A DNA stretch of 54,173 nt, taken from the NCBI GenBank assembly GCA_003427395.1, contig BFEA01000011.1, positions 6,107,577 through 6,161,749 of the forward strand, written 5' to 3'. The stretch is from Chara braunii (taxonomy: Eukaryota > Streptophyta > Charophyceae > Charales > Characeae). How positions within the stretch are numbered: the first letter of the stretch is position 1; each line of letters starts with the position of its first letter. Below the pieces are notes generated by a model. It did no database searches. It was not told where the DNA came from and worked only from the letters and a program-made list of their open reading frames with translations. The position numbers and the translations under genes are program-made. This document shows, in pieces, positions 1 to 11,597 of the stretch.

Positions 1-747
1 CGACGAAGGCACACCCTTAGGGATTTTGCGTCTCTACGATGACATAATGACACGCTGCGGGAGCTCAGATTCGTCGTGGGACCCAGAGTACTTCACCCCT
101 TGGATAGAAGAGTGCCTCCGACAGAGGTTCCCCTGCCTAACAGAGAATCGACTGTGTCCTAGGGAGTTTCACCGTGCCACAACCAGCGATCCCCAGTGCT
201 CTGATTTCCCCACTTCGGACCATACCCACTACTTTATTTCCCTCAACTTTGTTGTTATCTCCACTAACTTCCCTCCCTTCCGTCTTCTTCTCCCGTATCA
301 TCAACTCAGGGTCGTCCCGTGGAACGCCATAGCCCACTATTGGCCTCGCGCGCCCCGTGGAAATTGTCGACGACGCGGCAACCAGAGAGCCTCGGGACCA
401 CGAGGGCCCAACCTGAACGCGCGACAACCGGCGCCACGTGGCGATAAACGACGCCCCGACTCATCAGGATCACACCCACCCCAAATGAACATTTCGATGA
501 ATCGCCATCACCAAAACAGACGGATCGAGCGACCTTAAATGACCTGTGCATGCCATCTGCCTTATGACCGGAAGCGGTCCGTCCTCTCTGCCAAATTGCA
601 CTCGTGCCCCCGAAAAACTCTGCCACAGGAGATCTTAGTTCTGACTTGGGACTCCACCCCACTTTTCCAAAAATCATTGGCACACCCCTTTTCGCACTTC
701 CAGGCCCACACCCCACTCCGATCAGGAAGTCGCGCTGGGCGTGAGGT
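1..747 (+). repeat. G1 gypsy element, 5' LTR (3' part only)
   Basis: This stretch is repeated in the same orientation at 10815-11562 with only scattered substitutions. The similarity stops at 748 here and at 11562 there. A primer-binding site follows directly here but not after the second copy, which is what the 3' ends of paired LTRs look like. The window starts inside the LTR, so the upstream U3 part is not visible. Two ORFs of 80-170 codons run through it but show no retroelement motif, and I regard them as chance. Confidence 0.85.
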
Positions 748-760
748 TGGTATCGGAGCC
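748..760 (+). promoter_or_regulatory. Primer-binding site, initiator tRNA-Met type (G1)
   Basis: TGGTATCGGAGCC sits exactly where the two LTR copies stop matching. The usual plant initiator tRNA-Met site is TGGTATCAGAGCC, so there is one mismatch. It would prime minus-strand DNA synthesis and fixes the LTR boundary and the plus orientation of G1. Confidence 0.75.
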
Positions 761-900
761 CGACACGTGGCCGGGTTATAGGACTAACAACACGATAATT
801 GAGCGATTTGGCTAACCGAGGGCGACCTCGACCCCAGAACGCGCATAGACGCGACCCCGTCATTACCCGAAGTAGATCGGCTAATCGACGGGCAGCCAAC

Positions 901-1990
901 ATGAACGTCAATCCACAGAATCCGAATCCGCAGCAGAATCAACAACAAAATCCTAATCAACCCGCCCCACGGCCATGGGCTCTCATGATGCCACCTAATC
1001 TCTATTTGTTTGACCCTGCCCATCATCTCGCAGGAGCATGGTTGGCCACGCTCCGGGCACAACAGTATGACGATAACGAAGCTCAGGTAAATATTCCCTC
1101 CCGATTAGGAGGAGATGCTCATCATTGGTTAAGTACCTATGTATGGGTGAATCTCCCGACTTTCGAGCGAGACTTTCTGAATCGATTCGACTATGTCCAT
1201 CCAGAGCGAGCACTCTTCATGATTAAAGACCGGGTGCAAAAACCTCTCGAATCTATCGCGGAATATCGAAACCCATTTTACTGAATGTTTGTGAAAACCG
1301 AACGGGGCGAGCAAGTCGGGAGAGATTTGTTTATCGACGGACTTTGCAGCCGAACGATAAGGGCGAAGTTGCGAAAACAGTTGTTCCCCATCAATCATAC
1401 TCTGCAACAGATTATGACCGCTGCAGAGGAGATGGAACGAAAGTTCACGACGAGTTTCCTAGAAGGAGAAGATTATCCTAAGGAAGGAGACTCGTCCGGA
1501 CTTGCGAGGGCAAAAGCTGAGCTGGCCGCGTTGCAAAACAAGTTCGAGAACATGGGATTTGTGTCTGGCCCAGTCACCTATCTGGAACAAATAGCCCCTA
1601 AACGACCGGCCCCAAGTGTGATCACGAGTGTCCCTGTTCCTGTGATGCCAACACCTGTAAATTGCTGTAATGACGGCACCCCCACCACCGATTGAAAACC
1701 CTGTGAGGTCAAATGAGTCCACTGCTATTTTTGAACTGACCAAAACACTAATTAGCCTAATTCAAGAAAGTAAAAAGGAATAACAAAAACATAACACTCG
1801 ATTAAAGGCTATGATGAGAAATATGCGGCCTATCGCAGTACGCGCCGCCCCAATCAACAAGCGCTAGCCCCGGCACCTACTCTCGGAGGGGCCGCAAGCA
1901 ATCTTAACGTTTGTTATGCGTGCCATCAACCGGGGCATCTAGCTCGTGATTGTCCCAACCGGCCCCCGCAACAACGGGTCGGGGTCGCCC
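901..1990 (+). pseudogene. gag: G1 gag polyprotein, broken
   Basis: Structural protein that would package element RNA. I start at the first ATG (901); reading further upstream needs a non-ATG start. The N-terminus is Asn/Gln/Pro-rich. A capsid-like part follows, with a trailing Arg/Glu-rich helix (EEMERKF). A zinc knuckle of the form C-x2-C-x4-H-x4-C (CYACHQPGHLARDC) lies at 1912-1953. All parts are in one frame, but stops interrupt it at 1282, 1693, 1753 and 1789. It continues in frame into the protease region. Family assignment rests on the knuckle and on position between primer site and protease. Confidence 0.8.
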
Positions 1991-1992
1991 CA

Positions 1993-2925
1993 ATGGCAGC
2001 AACCCCCATTGCTAACGGGCCGAAACGGGTAGGAGCCTTGATGGAAGAAATGGAGGGCGGAGGTAGTGCGTTAGCTACTTCGGAAGAAGTTGTTGAGCTT
2101 ATCCCATTAGACCAGTATGTATCGCTTGAACAAAAAGAAGTGGCGGAATGGCGACCTTCTCCCGGAGAGATGGAGTCGGGAGGACCCACCTTCGTCACTG
2201 GCGAAATTGATGTGCTGAACATCATCCGAGCCTTAGACCATCGGATTCCACTTCCGGTCGATCATTTGCTCTCGATCTCTGAACAAGCCAATGAGCGAAT
2301 GCTACAGCACTGCAAGGCGAATCAAAAGCGATCCACCCTCGCCCGAACAACAAACGCGAAAGCTAAAAACCCCACGCCAGACAAAAATACAGCTGGCACT
2401 TCGGATCCGATACGGGTGGGATTAATCCAGAAAGACGATCATTTCCTACGAACTAAACCTATCCCTTGGAAATCGGCGGAATGCGACATTGAGATATGGG
2501 GAATTCCGTACAATGCGATAATCGATTCGGGAGCTGCCGTGTTGGCTATTTCGTTACGGGTAGTTGAGAGGGCGGGTAGGAGAAACGATCTAATTATGCT
2601 TACGGAAAAGGAGCAGTTCGTTTTGGCAGACGAAGAACAGATCAAAACAGTGGGACGAATGACCAATGTCGCTTTCCGATTAGGAAAGGTGCATGCGTTA
2701 GGAAATGTCGTGGTATTAGACGTAAACACCTACGATGTCCTTTTCGGCCTTCCCACTCTTGTAGCATTACGAGCAAATCTGGACTTCGAGCGACAGTCGA
2801 TTATCCTCCGAAATACGGGAGGAAAACCCTATGTTGTACCTATGAGGCTGACTCTTCGTACTACCATCAACACAGTCCCGCGAGTTTCTCCGATGATAGC
2901 GGGAACTCTTCGTATGATCACCTGA
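1993..2925 (+). pseudogene. G1 gag C-terminus and retropepsin-like protease
   Basis: An uninterrupted 310-codon stretch in the same frame as gag. The catalytic aspartate motif is intact as IIDSGAAV (Asp codon at 2524). About 75 residues later comes DVLFGLPTL, matching the second conserved strand of aspartic proteases (usually D-x-[IL]-[IL]-G). The part before about 2440 is a linker with no recognisable motif. In life this domain would cut the Gag-Pol polyprotein. The ATG at 1993 is internal, because the frame is open upstream through the zinc knuckle, so this is not a separate gene. Confidence 0.8.
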
Positions 2926-3318
2926 GAAAACTCCGCAGACAATGAGCCATCATCGAAGGATGCGGACAGCAGTGACGAAAATGATCCGGAAATTCTGAAA
3001 CTAGCACGACAGTGCATTTATTACCCGCAGCCCAAAACGATCGCAAGAACGATGCATCTAACTAGTCGGAATATACAAAGGACCCAGGCAATGATTTTGG
3101 GTGAACCCGTCGTATAGATCTCGAGGATGGTTGATTCTTTGGAACCCCCTCGGACCCTGTACGAAGGAACGACCCCTCTTCTCGCACGATACAATGACAA
3201 GAGATCTTTTGCGACATTATGAGCCTACCACGATCCCTGCTGTCATCCACAAAAAGAAGTACGGTTGCTACGACTGGGGGCGGAGGCCAGTTCTTTGGAA
3301 CCCCCTTAACGTCTCGAG

Positions 3319-4362
3319 GTAGGATTAGACGAGCTCGGAATTAAGATCGCGACTAAACCCGTACCGTGGCAAGACATCTGCGATGGAATCACCCCGGAAG
3401 GACACGTGGCCATCCGGGAGGAAGACGCCCAGATGATGGCCACGTTGTTCTCGTGGCGAACGGACCATTCGTTTATCTCTGCACCACCACCCGAGGCGAC
3501 GAAACAAGCGTGCACGAAGCAGATCAACGTACAGATCTGGGATCAGTCTTATGAATTGCACGTTCCGCAATACGTACCTGATTAGATTCATCGTTTGATT
3601 GCGGACATTCTGACGGAATATCAGGGAGCGATTAGCGTTACGGACACTGACATCGAATTGTCGTTGGTCATACAACACGAAATTCAAACGGGGAATCATT
3701 CCCCAATTCACTGCAAGCCCTATCGGTACTCCCTTGTAGAACGGAAAAAGGCTCTCGAACGGATTCGGGAATTCGAAGCAAGCGGTTGGATCGAACCTGC
3801 CACCGGACCATGGTCATTCCCAGTAGTATTAGTACCAAAGAAGAATGGATCGATCCGCATATGCATCGATTATCGCAAACTGAATGACATCACGATTAAA
3901 AATGTGTATCCCCTCCCCCAGATTGATGATTTGCTGGATGCGGCTGGATGTGCTAATTATTTCAGTAAGTTTGATATTCGGCATGGCTTCCATCACATCC
4001 TGGTTAAGGAAGAAGATCGGCCAGAGACGACCTTCGTGTTGTTCGAAGGCACGTGGCAGTGGGTTCGATGTCCAATGGGAATTTGCAACGCGCCTGCCAC
4101 GTTTCAGCGGGCCATGAACGTGACGTTCCAGAACTTCGTCAACAAGACACGATTAACGCAGAGGATGATTAACTTTTGCGTCATCGTGTACATGAACGAC
4201 ATCTTGGTTTATTCGGAGACCTATCACGGCCATGCGCAACACATTGAGTGGACATTAGGCGCTCTAAGAGACGCTGGATTCAAGATTGCACTCGAGAAGA
4301 GCGAATTTTTCCTCTCGGAAATTTCGTTCTTGGGGTACGTAGTGACACGTGGAGGGCTGTGA
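3319..4362 (+). pseudogene. pol: G1 reverse transcriptase, catalytic motif altered
   Basis: Same frame as gag and protease. Motifs in order: WIEPATGPWSFPVVLVPKKN, IRICIDYRKLND, PLPQIDDLLD, FSKFDIRHGFHHI, CPMGICNAPATFQRAM, then the catalytic box at 4189-4200, which reads YMND instead of Y-x-DD. Replacing the first aspartate with asparagine should abolish polymerisation. A short insertion-like segment (NKTRLTQRMINF) precedes the box. FLGYVVTRGG marks the end of the thumb. A stop lies near 3583, just before the conserved part, and another ends the stretch at 4360. Between 2926 and 3318 the frames are scrambled and I see only linker. Confidence 0.88.
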
Positions 4363-5104
4363 CCAGACTCAAGGAAAGTTGCGGTCGTAAAAGAAGCCCG
4401 AGTTCCCACGCCGCTGATGCAGGTTCGAGCCTTCTTAGGCCTGGCATCGTACTACCGCCGTTTTATTAAAGGTTTTGCGGCGATTGCTCCACCTCTCACG
4501 AACCTGCTTCGGAAGGACCAGCCTCTGCAGTTGGACTCTTAGTGCGAGCAAGCCTTTGATGCACTCAAGGAGGCCCTGGCAACCGCACCGATTTTGATCC
4601 GGTCGGACCCTACCAAGCAATTTATTCTTATAACGGAATGGCAACCCGAAGCGATCTCCGCGATCCTAGCGCAAAAGGGGAACGATGGTCGCGAACACGT
4701 CATCGAGTACGCGTCACGAATAGTGCCAGACGAACGGAGGAATGACTCGACACCCCAAGGCGAATGCTATGCAGTAGTCTGGGGAATCCATCACTTCCAT
4801 CCGTACCTTTACGGATAGAAGTTTCGCCTCGTGACGGATCATGAGCCCCTGCTGGATTTGAAGAGGCACGAGCATGATTGGACATTGGGCGGTGCGCCTA
4901 CAGGAATACGACTTCGACATCATCCATCGAAAGACAGAGAGACACGGCAACGCAGATGGACTGACACGTCTGCATCGACCCGCTAAAGTACCTAAGGGCG
5001 AGGAAATCACTCCGTGGAAGGAGTCAGAACCGGCGAACGGGCCTAAGTACGGACAAGTGGCAGTTCTCCGACGTTGCAAGAAGCAGACCGGTGGCAATGG
5101 GTGA
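4363..5104 (+). pseudogene. G1 RNase H domain and tether, broken
   Basis: Continues the RT frame. VRAFLGLASYYRRFIKGFA and PLTNLL are the RT-RNase H connection. ALATAPILIRSDPTKQFILITEW starts the RNase H fold; ITEW stands where an Asp (usually TDAS) is expected, so the first catalytic residue looks lost. ECYAVVWGIHHFHPYLYG and LVTDHEPLL follow. Stops occur at 4540 and 4816. A frameshift near 4870 moves the reading to VRLQEYDFDIIHRKTERHGN and ADGLTRL, the usual end of RNase H in this family. Confidence 0.8.
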
Positions 5105-5330
5105 CGGAGGTAATCCCGTAACCCCTCTTTCTCCCCTCTCCTCCTCATCTCTTCTTTCCTTGCCTGATAAATTTTGTTATTTTTGCGAAGCGATCTCTCG
5201 CGTATATTCGGTCTCCATGCGTCATAACGGAGAAGGCTATATTGATTGGGTAGATTGTTGACAGTGTGTCGCACGAGCCCATGGCTCGTGCATCCAATAC
5301 AGAAATGAAAGTAAGCCGTGGCTGTGCCCC

Positions 5331-6824
5331 TTGTGTCGGGTTGACAAGATCCCGACCGAGGCTCGTTTTTTGGACGGGCCGTCAGAAGAGTTGGAAAGGA
5401 CCCAAAAGTTTAAAAGGGCCGAGGTATGGACGAATATCGTTTTGATTGTCACTCAATTAGGTAACCCCCTCCAGGACTTCACCAAGGAAGATCGGAGGAG
5501 GGCCAATGAAAGGGCGTGGGATTACTGTTGGAATGAGGGACGATTGGAGAAATGGAAAACAGATGATAGTGGGATCTGGATGGTAGTTCCGCACCCGTTC
5601 ATGAGGTATGACTGGGTAAAGACAGCGCACGAAGAAACGGCTGCCCATTTTGCCGTACGGATTACGGAATCGGCAATCGATAAAAATGAGTGGTATTGGT
5701 CCAATATTCGTGACGATGTGAAATTCATCGTCGCGAACTGCCGAGTCTGTGCTGCTGACAAGGCGTCGATCCAACCGCCAAGATCGATAGTACCAACGAT
5801 AGTTGAACGGCCTTTCCAAAGGGTAAGCATGGATATTACCGATATCGTGGTACCTCCTGGTCCTAATAATTGTGAGTATTCAGTCATGTTGGTATTTGTC
5901 GATCATTTTTCGAAATGGATCGAGGCCTACCCGTGTCGTATGTGACAAGCCGCCGAAATCACGTGGTATGTTAACCGTTTTCTAGGGATGCACCAGGACA
6001 CAGAAAAGATCCTGACCGATAACGGGGCGGAATTCAGAGGGGAAGTGTTGAGGAACCTGGTCATCCACGGTGTCGCTGTGCTGAATATCGTGCCCCACAT
6101 GTCGCAATCCAACGGGCTGGTAGAAAACGCCAATAGGGTGATAAAGACAGCGCTACGACGAAACATCACGGCTCGGGATCCGAGGCCCTGGCCCGATATC
6201 GTCGATCACATCCTGGCGGTCCACCGAGGGACGCCCCACGAATCAACGGGCTTAAGCCCCTTCCAATTAAGGACCAATAGCGTCACTTGCGTTTCGATAC
6301 CGAGCCTCCCAGATGAATCAACGCTGAACCGACGGCCCACAAGGGCCACGGTTCGGGACAAGGCTAGGCGGCATTTAGAGCTAATGGAACGGTCCCTCCC
6401 CAGACCAGCCCGAAAGTGCCAGAAAATGACCGAGTTGGCCCACGGCCGACAGGTCCGGAGCTACGAGGCCCGGAACGGGAATGCCGGTCCACGGCCCCAG
6501 TACAAATTAGGGGACATCGTGTAGGTGAGAAAATATGCTCGTCAGGGTAAGCTAGCGCCACGATTCTTCGGGCGATTCCGCGTGATCGAGCTTGGACCGA
6601 ACGGAGTGAGCACTGTACGGCTCGCGTCTGAGGTTTCCGGAAGCCGATCGGCGAGACCGATCGTTCGCCACGTGTCTTACCTGCGTCCCCTCCCTTCCTC
6701 CCCGTCGCCTGCACCTTCATCCTCTTCCTTCGCCACAGAAGAAGACAACGATTCTCCATCACCTTCTTCCTCCCCTGCATCTTCTGCCTTTTCCCAGCCT
6801 CCGTCCCCGCCACCATCGCCATGA
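5331..6824 (+). pseudogene. int: G1 integrase, broken
   Basis: In a third frame relative to RT. A zinc-binding HHCC module is visible (H-E-E-T-A-A-H, then NCRVC). The catalytic core keeps all three acidic residues: Asp in VSMDITD, Asp in LTDNGAEF and Glu in NGLVENANR. A C-terminal SH3-like part (FGRFRVIELGPNGVSTVRL, RPIVRHVSYLRPL) is followed by a Ser/Pro-rich tail. Two in-frame stops (5943 and 6522) split it. It would insert the cDNA into the genome. Confidence 0.85.
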
Positions 6825-7297
6825 GCTTTCTCACGGAACGAGCCCTCGACGACCATCTCTTAATGCCACGAGGTTACATCTTGGCGATTCGACAGGTGTG
6901 CCATCCATGACTCAACCTGGATCTTCTACGACTGGCACAATTCTTCTGCACCTCGGGAGTGTATGCAGCGGCTGAGTTCCGATTCGCGGGCAGTCCCCAG
7001 GCGGTGGTACTGCCACAAGCGGTGGCCGTCCATCGACGATCAGCTCCGGGGATTAGCCACGTGTCCACGGTCGTCGGCTTTAGCGGCGACATCAGCACGG
7101 TCAATGCTCTCTGGCATACAGCCATCCGGACGTCACTGAGGAAGTGGGCGCAACAACTGGCGACGGAGTGGAACCGCTCTCTTACGCACCAGGGGATAAT
7201 CTTTTCCCCACGGACGGTGTGAGCTCGGAGGGATCCGAGCATTCCAGCAAGAGCCAGCGGTGGTGCTGCCAGAACTCATCCCCTTCCAGCCTCCTCG

Positions 7298-8362
7298 ATG
7301 AACCACCCCCAACTCTCCACTTTTGCCCTCCCATCTCTTTTTCCCACCTTCTGGCAATCTAGTCTCCACCCTCGTCTCTCTTTTTGCTTGGAGCCGCTCG
7401 CAGTCTCCCTTCTCGATCCTGGACAGTGGAGACTTTGGTGCGAACACTTCGTCGAGCTTTCAGTGTGCCTGGTCGGGGTACGAATCACGTGGACAAGGGA
7501 CGAAGACCATTGCGAGTGGAGCGAGTACTTGGAGTGTCTGATTATCCAGGCCTGGAGAATGGACATGGAGGGTGTTCTTCTCGGATTCCTGTTCGGATCG
7601 ATGCGGCCTGGTCATCGCCAACCAATCGCCCTAGAGCTTACGGTCCCACTCGCGCAGCTAGCCGACGATCTCCCCCTGGAGATTGTCTCACAAAGTGACG
7701 AGAGCCCGGTCCCGCACGTCCTCACGCGGACCTTGACGCCGTATCTTCAGTGGTCAGTGTGCCTGGAGGAGCCAGGAAGCGACCGCAATCCGCCATCACA
7801 ACGGGATTATTTGAGCTCGTGGGAGATCATCGATCCCGCCTACTTCCGGGATCGAATGGCCACCGAAGATGAGGCGATAGCGGTTGAAGAAGAAGAAGAG
7901 GAGGAGGACGACGAGGAAGAAACTCCCGAAGAGGGGAGTTATAGCGAACACAGCGAAGGGGAGCAAAGTGAGGAAGAGGAAGAAGATGAACAAGACGACG
8001 AAGAGGAGGAGCTAGAGTTGGAGGAGTCGGCGTGGGAGATCTCGGCGGAGGAAGGAAAGCAAGCAGGCGCACAGACAGAAGACCCCGAGGCGGCACGCAA
8101 GAGAGAAGAGATCGCGGCCGAAAAACGACAGCTGGAGTTCGCCAGCGGAGCCAATCAGCAGGTTGCCGACAATCCGGCCCGAGACCCAGAGCCGCCCAAG
8201 CCTGAGGATGGGGACCCAACTGCTAAGACTTCGACCGCACCAACAAGGCGGCGACGAAGCCGATCCCCCTCCCCCTCCACCCTCGACTGTCCACCAGTTC
8301 GAGTCCTTACTGATGCGGGGCATCGGGCTTCGTCCCCGGTCGTTATCCCGCCGTCCCCTTGA
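7298..8362 (+). CDS. G1 downstream acidic ORF, unknown function
   Basis: A 354-codon ORF after pol and before the 3' LTR, the longest unbroken frame in the window. The N-terminal third is Trp/Leu-rich without a clear membrane segment. Residues about 190-245 are almost only Glu, Asp and Ser. A Lys/Arg/Glu-rich helix follows (DPEAARKREEIAAEKRQLEF). The end has an Arg/Ser patch (RRRRSRSPSPS). Position corresponds to the env or third-ORF slot of gypsy elements, but I see no signal peptide, transmembrane anchor or fusion-like segment, so an envelope role is not supported. The true start may be later, since the first 60 codons look less protein-like. I do not recognise the family. Confidence 0.5.
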   Translation: MNHPQLSTFALPSLFPTFWQSSLHPRLSFCLEPLAVSLLDPGQWRLWCEHFVELSVCLVGVRITWTRDEDHCEWSEYLECLIIQAWRMDMEGVLLGFLFGSMRPGHRQPIALELTVPLAQLADDLPLEIVSQSDESPVPHVLTRTLTPYLQWSVCLEEPGSDRNPPSQRDYLSSWEIIDPAYFRDRMATEDEAIAVEEEEEEEDDEEETPEEGSYSEHSEGEQSEEEEEDEQDDEEEELELEESAWEISAEEGKQAGAQTEDPEAARKREEIAAEKRQLEFASGANQQVADNPARDPEPPKPEDGDPTAKTSTAPTRRRRSRSPSPSTLDCPPVRVLTDAGHRASSPVVIPPSP

Positions 8363-8843
8363 CCATCTCACCCTCCGTCAGGCTACTACCAGCATTGTCT
8401 TCCCCCGCAATACCTTCCCCTTCGACACCTTCCGCTTCTTCTATGCCACCCATCTTATTGTCACAATCCATCCCCACCCCTCAACCCGATGCGCCCTTCC
8501 CGACTTCTACCTCCATATCCTTCTCCTGAGCGCCGCGTGGCGAGGCCACAATATGATCGAAGTTTACTCCATGATTACGGGGACTATCCCCGCATGTGAA
8601 AACTACGACCAATTCCGCGCGGCACTCTTCCACACCTTCACCACCCTGTATCCAGACTATCTCGCTTCCCTCCCCCATAGTGGTAATCGCTTCCCCCGTT
8701 TCCACTGGATCGTTCGAAATCAAGAACTTCTGGAAACGGTGGCGAGGTTGGACAGTTTTTTGCCCCCTCTCCCGATTAACCCTCCCCCTCGCAATGCCCC
8801 CATGTACCGTCTTCCCTTCCCTCTCCCCACTGGACACTGGTGA
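8163..8843 (+). CDS. G1 overlapping downstream ORF, doubtful
   Basis: This 226-codon frame overlaps the end of the acidic ORF by 200 bases and runs on to 8843. The overlapping part is Pro/Arg-rich and looks like a shadow of the acidic frame. The part after 8363 (TFPFDTFRFFYATHLIV, HNMIEVYSMITG, YDQFRAALFHTF) has mixed composition and could be the frameshifted continuation of the acidic protein. I cannot tell a gene from chance here. Confidence 0.25.
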   Translation: MPTIRPETQSRPSLRMGTQLLRLRPHQQGGDEADPPPPPPSTVHQFESLLMRGIGLRPRSLSRRPLDHLTLRQATTSIVFPRNTFPFDTFRFFYATHLIVTIHPHPSTRCALPDFYLHILLLSAAWRGHNMIEVYSMITGTIPACENYDQFRAALFHTFTTLYPDYLASLPHSGNRFPRFHWIVRNQELLETVARLDSFLPPLPINPPPRNAPMYRLPFPLPTGHW

Positions 8844-10814
8844 TCGGTTGATTGGTGCGCGTGCCACTGCAATGACACGTGTGATCCCCTCCTTGGATTG
8901 TCAATGGTCCTTCCTGAGGAATTAGTAGTTATAGCTGTGTTGGCCACACCGGATGACGTCCACACTCATTCATACGGCAAGTGGCACGAAAGGAAAAGCT
9001 TCACGTATCGATCGATTAGAGAGATCGACACGTGTCAACAAGCAAGCAGGAGCTTGCTAATATTGGAACCCCCTGGGCGTCACATATGTGACGGACCGAT
9101 TTCTGCATCGCGCGATTTCCTGCACGATAGCAATGAGGGGTCTTAAGCTGGGAATGATGGGCCAAATACAGGAGATCGGGATTGGAAGGAAATTGCATCA
9201 GTGTCCTCGCTTCTTCGCCTTTTTGTGTCGCTTCTTTTCGGATGGTTGGGTTCAGGGTCGGGTGAGTCCCGGGACAATCGATTGATTGATTGGCTGTGTC
9301 TGCAGCGTGCCGCCGTGCGCGCGATTAATAACTGTTGACGTCGCTTCTTTTGTTTCGATTTTGGATTTTTGGGCGCGGACCTCGCGCGGGAATTTTGTTT
9401 CGTTCTTTTTAAATTTCCCTTTTGAATCCTTTCTTGTCGAGCCCCGATGGTTCTTGGAATTTCGGACTTTTCTTTCGCAACTTGTGCTTTTCGCCTTTTC
9501 TGTATTAGATAGGAATTTAGGAATTTTTGCAATTAGGATTTTTTTTTGCTGCGCACGTTTTTTGCTTACGCACTTCTTCATGCGGCTGCAACGGAACTAT
9601 GATTAGTCGGCGCCTTTAATCGTGTGTGTAATTGTAATTTTGGGTGAGAGCCATTGTAACTGTGTCTTTCTCCTTGTGCTTCGTCTTTCCCGCCCTTCTT
9701 CTCTTTCTTTTTGCTGTGTCTTGGTAGCCGCGGTCTGCATGATTGGACTGATGAGTGGAGAGCGGCTACGTCCCCCACGCCACGATCTGGCCATGCAGAA
9801 CGTAGGCGTTTCCTCTTCTGATTTTCCTTCTAAGTCCTTGTAAGTCTGTGTCCTTCGCGCATGCATGCACGATATAAATTCCGGTTGTAAGATTAGTTAG
9901 CTCTCTTAACTAGCTCTTGGAAGCTCGGGGTAGCGCGATCAGTGAGGGTCGGCTCACGAGCGAAGTAAGAGGTGAGTTGAAATGGAAGTCGGGCGACCCG
10001 ACGAGCTGGTGCCAAACGTGTGGGGTTGACGCGGGCCACGACGGATTGTGGGCGCGGGCGAACCTTACGGGTGCGGGAGGACTAAGCGGGGTGACGACTT
10101 CGTGGGTTGGTGCGCGACGACGGACTGTCCACATCGGAGAGAGAGAGAGAGAGAAAGAGGGAGCTGAGGTTGATGGACGCGGATTTGTTGTTTCTTTTAT
10201 CTTTTCTCCCTCTCTGCTGGTGTATACAAATTTTGATTTCGGATCAGGGCGATTTGCCCTTTTTTTGTTTTCGGAATCTTGGCTGGTTTTCTTTCGCCCA
10301 CACTCGTTTTTGCGATTCCAATCTCTGATGTTGTGTGTTATGCTGCATGAATGGATGTCGTGTCCGTTTACTTTTCCTACACCTGATCTTTGCCTTTGCT
10401 TATCATCTGGATGCACTCATGAGTAAGGTAGGAATTTTGCGTAGTCATCAATACTGCTTCCGTTCTCGTTTATCCCTTGATTGATCTGTTGTGATTGTTG
10501 CATCTTGCATGCTTGGAAATTACGAGGTGATTAGATGATCGGGTAGCTGTTTGCCCAGAAACCAGCGAACGCCTCGCAGGGATGAGTGTAAGTGTGATCT
10601 GATCTGCGCGCTTACACGTATCCACGCGCGTCGATTCACAACCATCCCTGCATAAAAAGACTAACGACTGCGGGGATATTGCTTAATTGGATGTGGCCAT
10701 CCTGCGTCGGCAACGAAGCAATCATCCCGTGTGAACACGTGTAAGTGCGATTGATCGCAATCGACGTGGGCAAAAGAAAACCAAGCCAAGATTTACACAT
10801 GCGGTGATTGCAAT
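8844..10814 (+). repeat. Probable U3 part of the G1 3' LTR
   Basis: About 2 kb without a convincing gene, lying between the G1 downstream ORFs and the duplicated LTR end at 10815. The matching 5' part is cut off by the window edge, so the LTR start cannot be fixed by comparison. It contains a TATA box at 9873 and a GA-rich tract near 10138-10160. An exact LTR start and polypurine tract were not found. Confidence 0.5.
9873..9878 (+). promoter_or_regulatory. Candidate TATA box of the G1 LTR promoter
   Basis: TATAAA within GATATAAATTCC, about 940 bases before the start of the visible LTR duplicate. The spacing leaves room for an R region beginning near 9900. Inferred from motif and context only. 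Confidence 0.35.
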
Positions 10815-11562
10815 CGACGAAGGCACACCCTTAGGGATTTTGCGTCTCTACGATGACATAATGACACGCTGCGGGAGCTCAGATTCGTCGTGGGACCCAG
10901 AGTACTTCATCCCTTGGATAGAAGAGTGCCTCCGACAGAGGTTCCCCTGCCTAACAGAGAATCGACTGTGTCCTAGGTAGTTTCATTGTGCCACAACCAG
11001 CGATCCCCGGTGCTCTTATTTCCCCACTTCGGACCATACCCACTACTTTATTCCCCCCGGCTTTGTCGTTATCTCCACTAACTTCCCTCCCTTCCGTCTT
11101 CTTCTCCCGTATCATCAACTCAGGGTCGTCCCGTGGAACGCCATAGCCCCCTATTGGCCCTGCACGCCCTGTGGAAATTGCCGACGACGCGGCAACGAGA
11201 GAGCCTCGGGACCGAGAGGGGCCAACTCGAACGCGCGACGACCGGCGCCACATGGCGACAACCGACGCCTGACTCATCAGGATCACACCCACCCCAAATC
11301 GACCTTGCAATGAATCGCCGTCACCAAAACAGACGGATCGAGCGACCTTAAATGACCTGTGCATGCCATTTGCCTTATGACCGGAAGCGGTCCGTCCTCT
11401 CTACCAAATTGCACCCGTGCCCCCGAAAAACTCTGCCACAGGAAATCTCAGTTCTGACCTGGGACTCCACCCCCACTTTTCCAAAAATCCTTGGCACAAC
11501 CCTTTTCTCACTTCCAGGCCCACACCCCACTCCGATCAGGAAGTCGCGTTGGGCGTGAGGTT
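10815..11562 (+). repeat. G1 gypsy element, 3' LTR (3' part)
   Basis: Second copy of the sequence at 1-747, same orientation, beginning with CGACGAAGGCACACCC and ending GCGTGAGGTT. The copies differ by scattered substitutions, for example around 170-220 versus 10985-11030, and by small indels, so this is an old insertion. After 11562 the sequence becomes unrelated; GGGCGTCACA follows. No target duplication can be tested, because the left end of G1 is outside the window. Confidence 0.85.
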
Positions 11563-11597
11563 AGGGCGTCACAAGGTTTCTCATCTCCAAATGTTAC

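Noticed and set aside
9917-10426. Frames of about 169 codons on both strands
   Set aside because: They mirror each other in the LTR U3/R region, are rich in GA-tract and low-complexity residues, and show no family motif.
11566-11575. GGGCGTCACA after the G1 LTR as the start of a minus-oriented LTR (TGTGACGCCC)
   Set aside because: The motif is suggestive, but I found no partner LTR, primer site or target duplication next to it.
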